DNA of 64,000 nucleotides, from the NCBI RefSeq assembly GCF_005047595.1, contig NZ_SUPL01000002.1, positions 248,001-312,000 of the forward strand. The letters are read 5' to 3'. Source of the DNA: Pontimicrobium aquaticum (GTDB lineage Bacteria > Bacteroidota > Bacteroidia > Flavobacteriales > Flavobacteriaceae). Position numbers and translations under genes: made by a program. Position 1 is the first letter of the stretch. Each line of letters starts with the position of its first letter. Below, in pieces: positions 62,565 to 64,000 of this stretch. The notes beneath the pieces are model-generated. The model had not been told where the DNA came from. It ran no database searches and saw nothing but the letters and a program-made list of their open reading frames with translations.

Positions 62565-63263
62565 ATGCCAGAAAAAACATCTTCTTTTTCTATTAAAAAC
62601 TGGAGTCAAGATGACCAACCAAGAGAAAAACTTCGCGATAAAGGCAAAGCTGCTTTAAGTGATGCAGAATTGGTTGCTATTTTAATAGGTTCTGGAAACA
62701 GAGAAGAAAGTGCCGTTAAATTATGTCAGCGAATTTTATCAAGTGTCGATAATAACTTAAGCGAATTAGGAAAGCTATCTATTAAGCAGCTTATGGAGTT
62801 TAAAGGCATTGGTGAAGCTAAGGCCATAACTATTGTGGCTGCTTTAGAATTAGGAAGGCGACGAAGAGGCGAGGAGGCACTAAACAAGAAAAAAATCACC
62901 TCAAGCGTTTCGGTTTTTGAATTAATGCAACCCATTATTGGAGAGTTGCCACATGAAGAATTCTGGATTGTGTATTTAAACAATTCCAACAAAGTGATTC
63001 AAAAAAATCAGTTGAGTAAAGGAGGAATTACAGGAACCTTGGTTGATGTTAGGCTAGCACTAAAAATAGCTTTAGAAGTTGGAGCTACTGGCATTATTCT
63101 GGCACATAATCATCCTTCTGGAACGTTAAAACCAAGTGCAGCAGACAAGCAGTTAACAGCAAAATTGAGTACAGCTTCAAAAAGCTTAGATATTAAAGTC
63201 TTAGACCATTTAATTATAACTGAAAAAGCATACTTTAGCTTTGCAGATGAAAATATCTTGTAA
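62565..63263 (+). CDS. radC: RadC (JAMM-domain DNA repair protein family)
   Basis: 232 residues. A helix-hairpin-helix part (LMEFKGIGEAKAITIVAALE, about 80-100) precedes the JAMM domain with HEEFWIVYLNNSNKV and the metal motif AHNHPSGTLKPSAAD (about 185-200). The family name is historical; the true role is unclear. The next gene's ATG overlaps its stop codon (TAATG), so the two are translationally coupled. Confidence 0.95.
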   Translation: MPEKTSSFSIKNWSQDDQPREKLRDKGKAALSDAELVAILIGSGNREESAVKLCQRILSSVDNNLSELGKLSIKQLMEFKGIGEAKAITIVAALELGRRRRGEEALNKKKITSSVSVFELMQPIIGELPHEEFWIVYLNNSNKVIQKNQLSKGGITGTLVDVRLALKIALEVGATGIILAHNHPSGTLKPSAADKQLTAKLSTASKSLDIKVLDHLIITEKAYFSFADENIL

Positions 63264-64000
63264 TGCTATTAGTTTACACTCATAAAATAACGCCAAGATT
63301 AAATTATATATTTAAACAAATATGTACACGCATTTTAGGTATTCCTGTGTCGTTCACGACAACAATTGAAGAGTTTATTGCGCATGATAGTTTAAAGTTG
63401 TCGTATTCTCAGCAACAGCTTGGTAATGAGTTTTATATTAAAAGCAATCAAATATTATTTGAGCAAGGACTTTCTGATATTGACATCCATATACATGATT
63501 GGGAAAACACTAAATGTTTTTTTTACAATGGTGATAAAAGCGATATGCCATTCGATATTTTTGCAGCATCATTTTATTTATTAAGTCGTTATGAAGAATA
63601 TTTGCCACATGTAAAAGATGAGTATGGACGTTTTACAGCTAAAGATAGTTTAGCGTTAAAGCATGATTTTTTACATCAGCCTGTAGTAGATATTTGGGCT
63701 TACAAATTTAAAGAGGCACTTCAAGAAAGATTTCCTGATTACCAATTTAAAAATAGAAAATATAAAGTAAAGCCAGTTATAGATGTACCAATGGCTTATT
63801 ATTTTAAGCAAAAAGGCTTAATGCGAACCATTGGAGGAACATTAAATGATATTTTTAGACTTAAATTTAGGCAATTATATCAGCGTTATTTGGTTTTATT
63901 GCGCTTTAAAAGAGATCCATATAATACGTTTAAATGGATTACAAACATGCAAAAGCATAGTACAAGTAAGTTTTTAGTATTCTTTTTAATTGGTGATTAT
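63263..64000 (+). CDS. Polysaccharide deacetylase-type protein, N-terminal part
   Basis: The frame runs from ATG 63263 to the window end without a stop (246 codons). MLLVYTHKITPRLNYIFKQI, then MPFDIFAASFYLLSRYEEYL and YGRFTAKDSLALKHDFLHQP, match the N-terminal domain of large flavobacterial polysaccharide deacetylase family proteins. The catalytic NodB-like domain would lie beyond the window, so activity cannot be judged. It overlaps the radC stop by one base. Confidence 0.75.
   Translation, partial: MLLVYTHKITPRLNYIFKQICTRILGIPVSFTTTIEEFIAHDSLKLSYSQQQLGNEFYIKSNQILFEQGLSDIDIHIHDWENTKCFFYNGDKSDMPFDIFAASFYLLSRYEEYLPHVKDEYGRFTAKDSLALKHDFLHQPVVDIWAYKFKEALQERFPDYQFKNRKYKVKPVIDVPMAYYFKQKGLMRTIGGTLNDIFRLKFRQLYQRYLVLLRFKRDPYNTFKWITNMQKHSTSKFLVFFLIGDY

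Overview
The window reads as chromosomal DNA of a marine-type flavobacterium (Bacteroidota, family Flavobacteriaceae). The base composition is AT-rich, candidate promoters have the Bacteroidota -7 form TAnnTTTG instead of a sigma70 -10 box, and gene types typical of the family occur: SusC/TonB-like outer-membrane beta-barrel, GSCFA protein, HPT-adenylate kinase fusion, DUF4136 lipoprotein, very large alpha-2-macroglobulin, Bacteroidota-style RadC and polysaccharide deacetylase neighbours. No transposase, integrase, phage or CRISPR locus is visible.

Layout. 1-10.4 kb: end of a DUF3179 protein, a membrane protein, der, an outer-membrane barrel protein, a merR/M23 peptidase pair, alaS and a GSCFA gene. 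10.4-11.05 kb: the only gene-free stretch over 300 bases. It holds three tandem, structurally matching small-RNA-like units, each with conserved upstream boxes at fixed spacing. 11.05-12.6 kb: a frameshifted aminotransferase and a rhodanese. 12.6-31.5 kb: a TetR regulator followed by a long co-directional catabolic cluster: phenylacetyl-CoA epoxidase (paaE-A-B-C-D), ring isomerase, threonine-dehydratase-like enzyme, beta-oxidation genes, thioesterase, thiolase, PaaZ (with an extra C-terminal domain), PaaY, then 2-oxoacid dehydrogenase E2, branched-chain aminotransferase, fused E1 and an alcohol dehydrogenase. A palindrome fitting a TetR operator lies before paaE, before the E2 gene and, in weaker form, before the regulator itself. 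31.5-34.3 kb: two amidohydrolases and tRNA-Thr. 34.4-36.8 kb: a three-gene set of glycosyltransferase, methyltransferase and KAS III-like enzyme. 36.9-50.5 kb: gcvP, a UbiA-like membrane protein, an ECF sigma/anti-sigma pair, an M3 peptidase, a structured RNA candidate, purE/purK, HPT-adenylate kinase, obgE, an ion channel and a DoxX protein. 50.6-64 kb: a 2034-residue alpha-2-macroglobulin, a TPR protein, an Mpl-type murein ligase, gamma-glutamyltransferase, small enzymes, radC and the start of a polysaccharide deacetylase.

How the parts work together. The catabolic cluster can take phenylacetyl-CoA through ring epoxidation, isomerisation, hydrolytic ring opening and beta-oxidation to central acyl-CoAs. 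No phenylacetate-CoA ligase (paaK) is present. The E1/E2, aminotransferase and threonine-dehydratase genes suggest that acyl-CoA substrates come from amino-acid-derived 2-oxoacids; this is inference. Imperfect palindromic repeats of several related types sit between most genes from paaD onward, and four copies lie in frame inside coding sequences.

The strongest candidates for something undescribed are the three-unit small-RNA array at 10.5-11.05 kb and a second structured RNA at 43.8 kb, whose single-stranded linker is exactly complementary over 13 bases to the shared 5' sequence of the three units.
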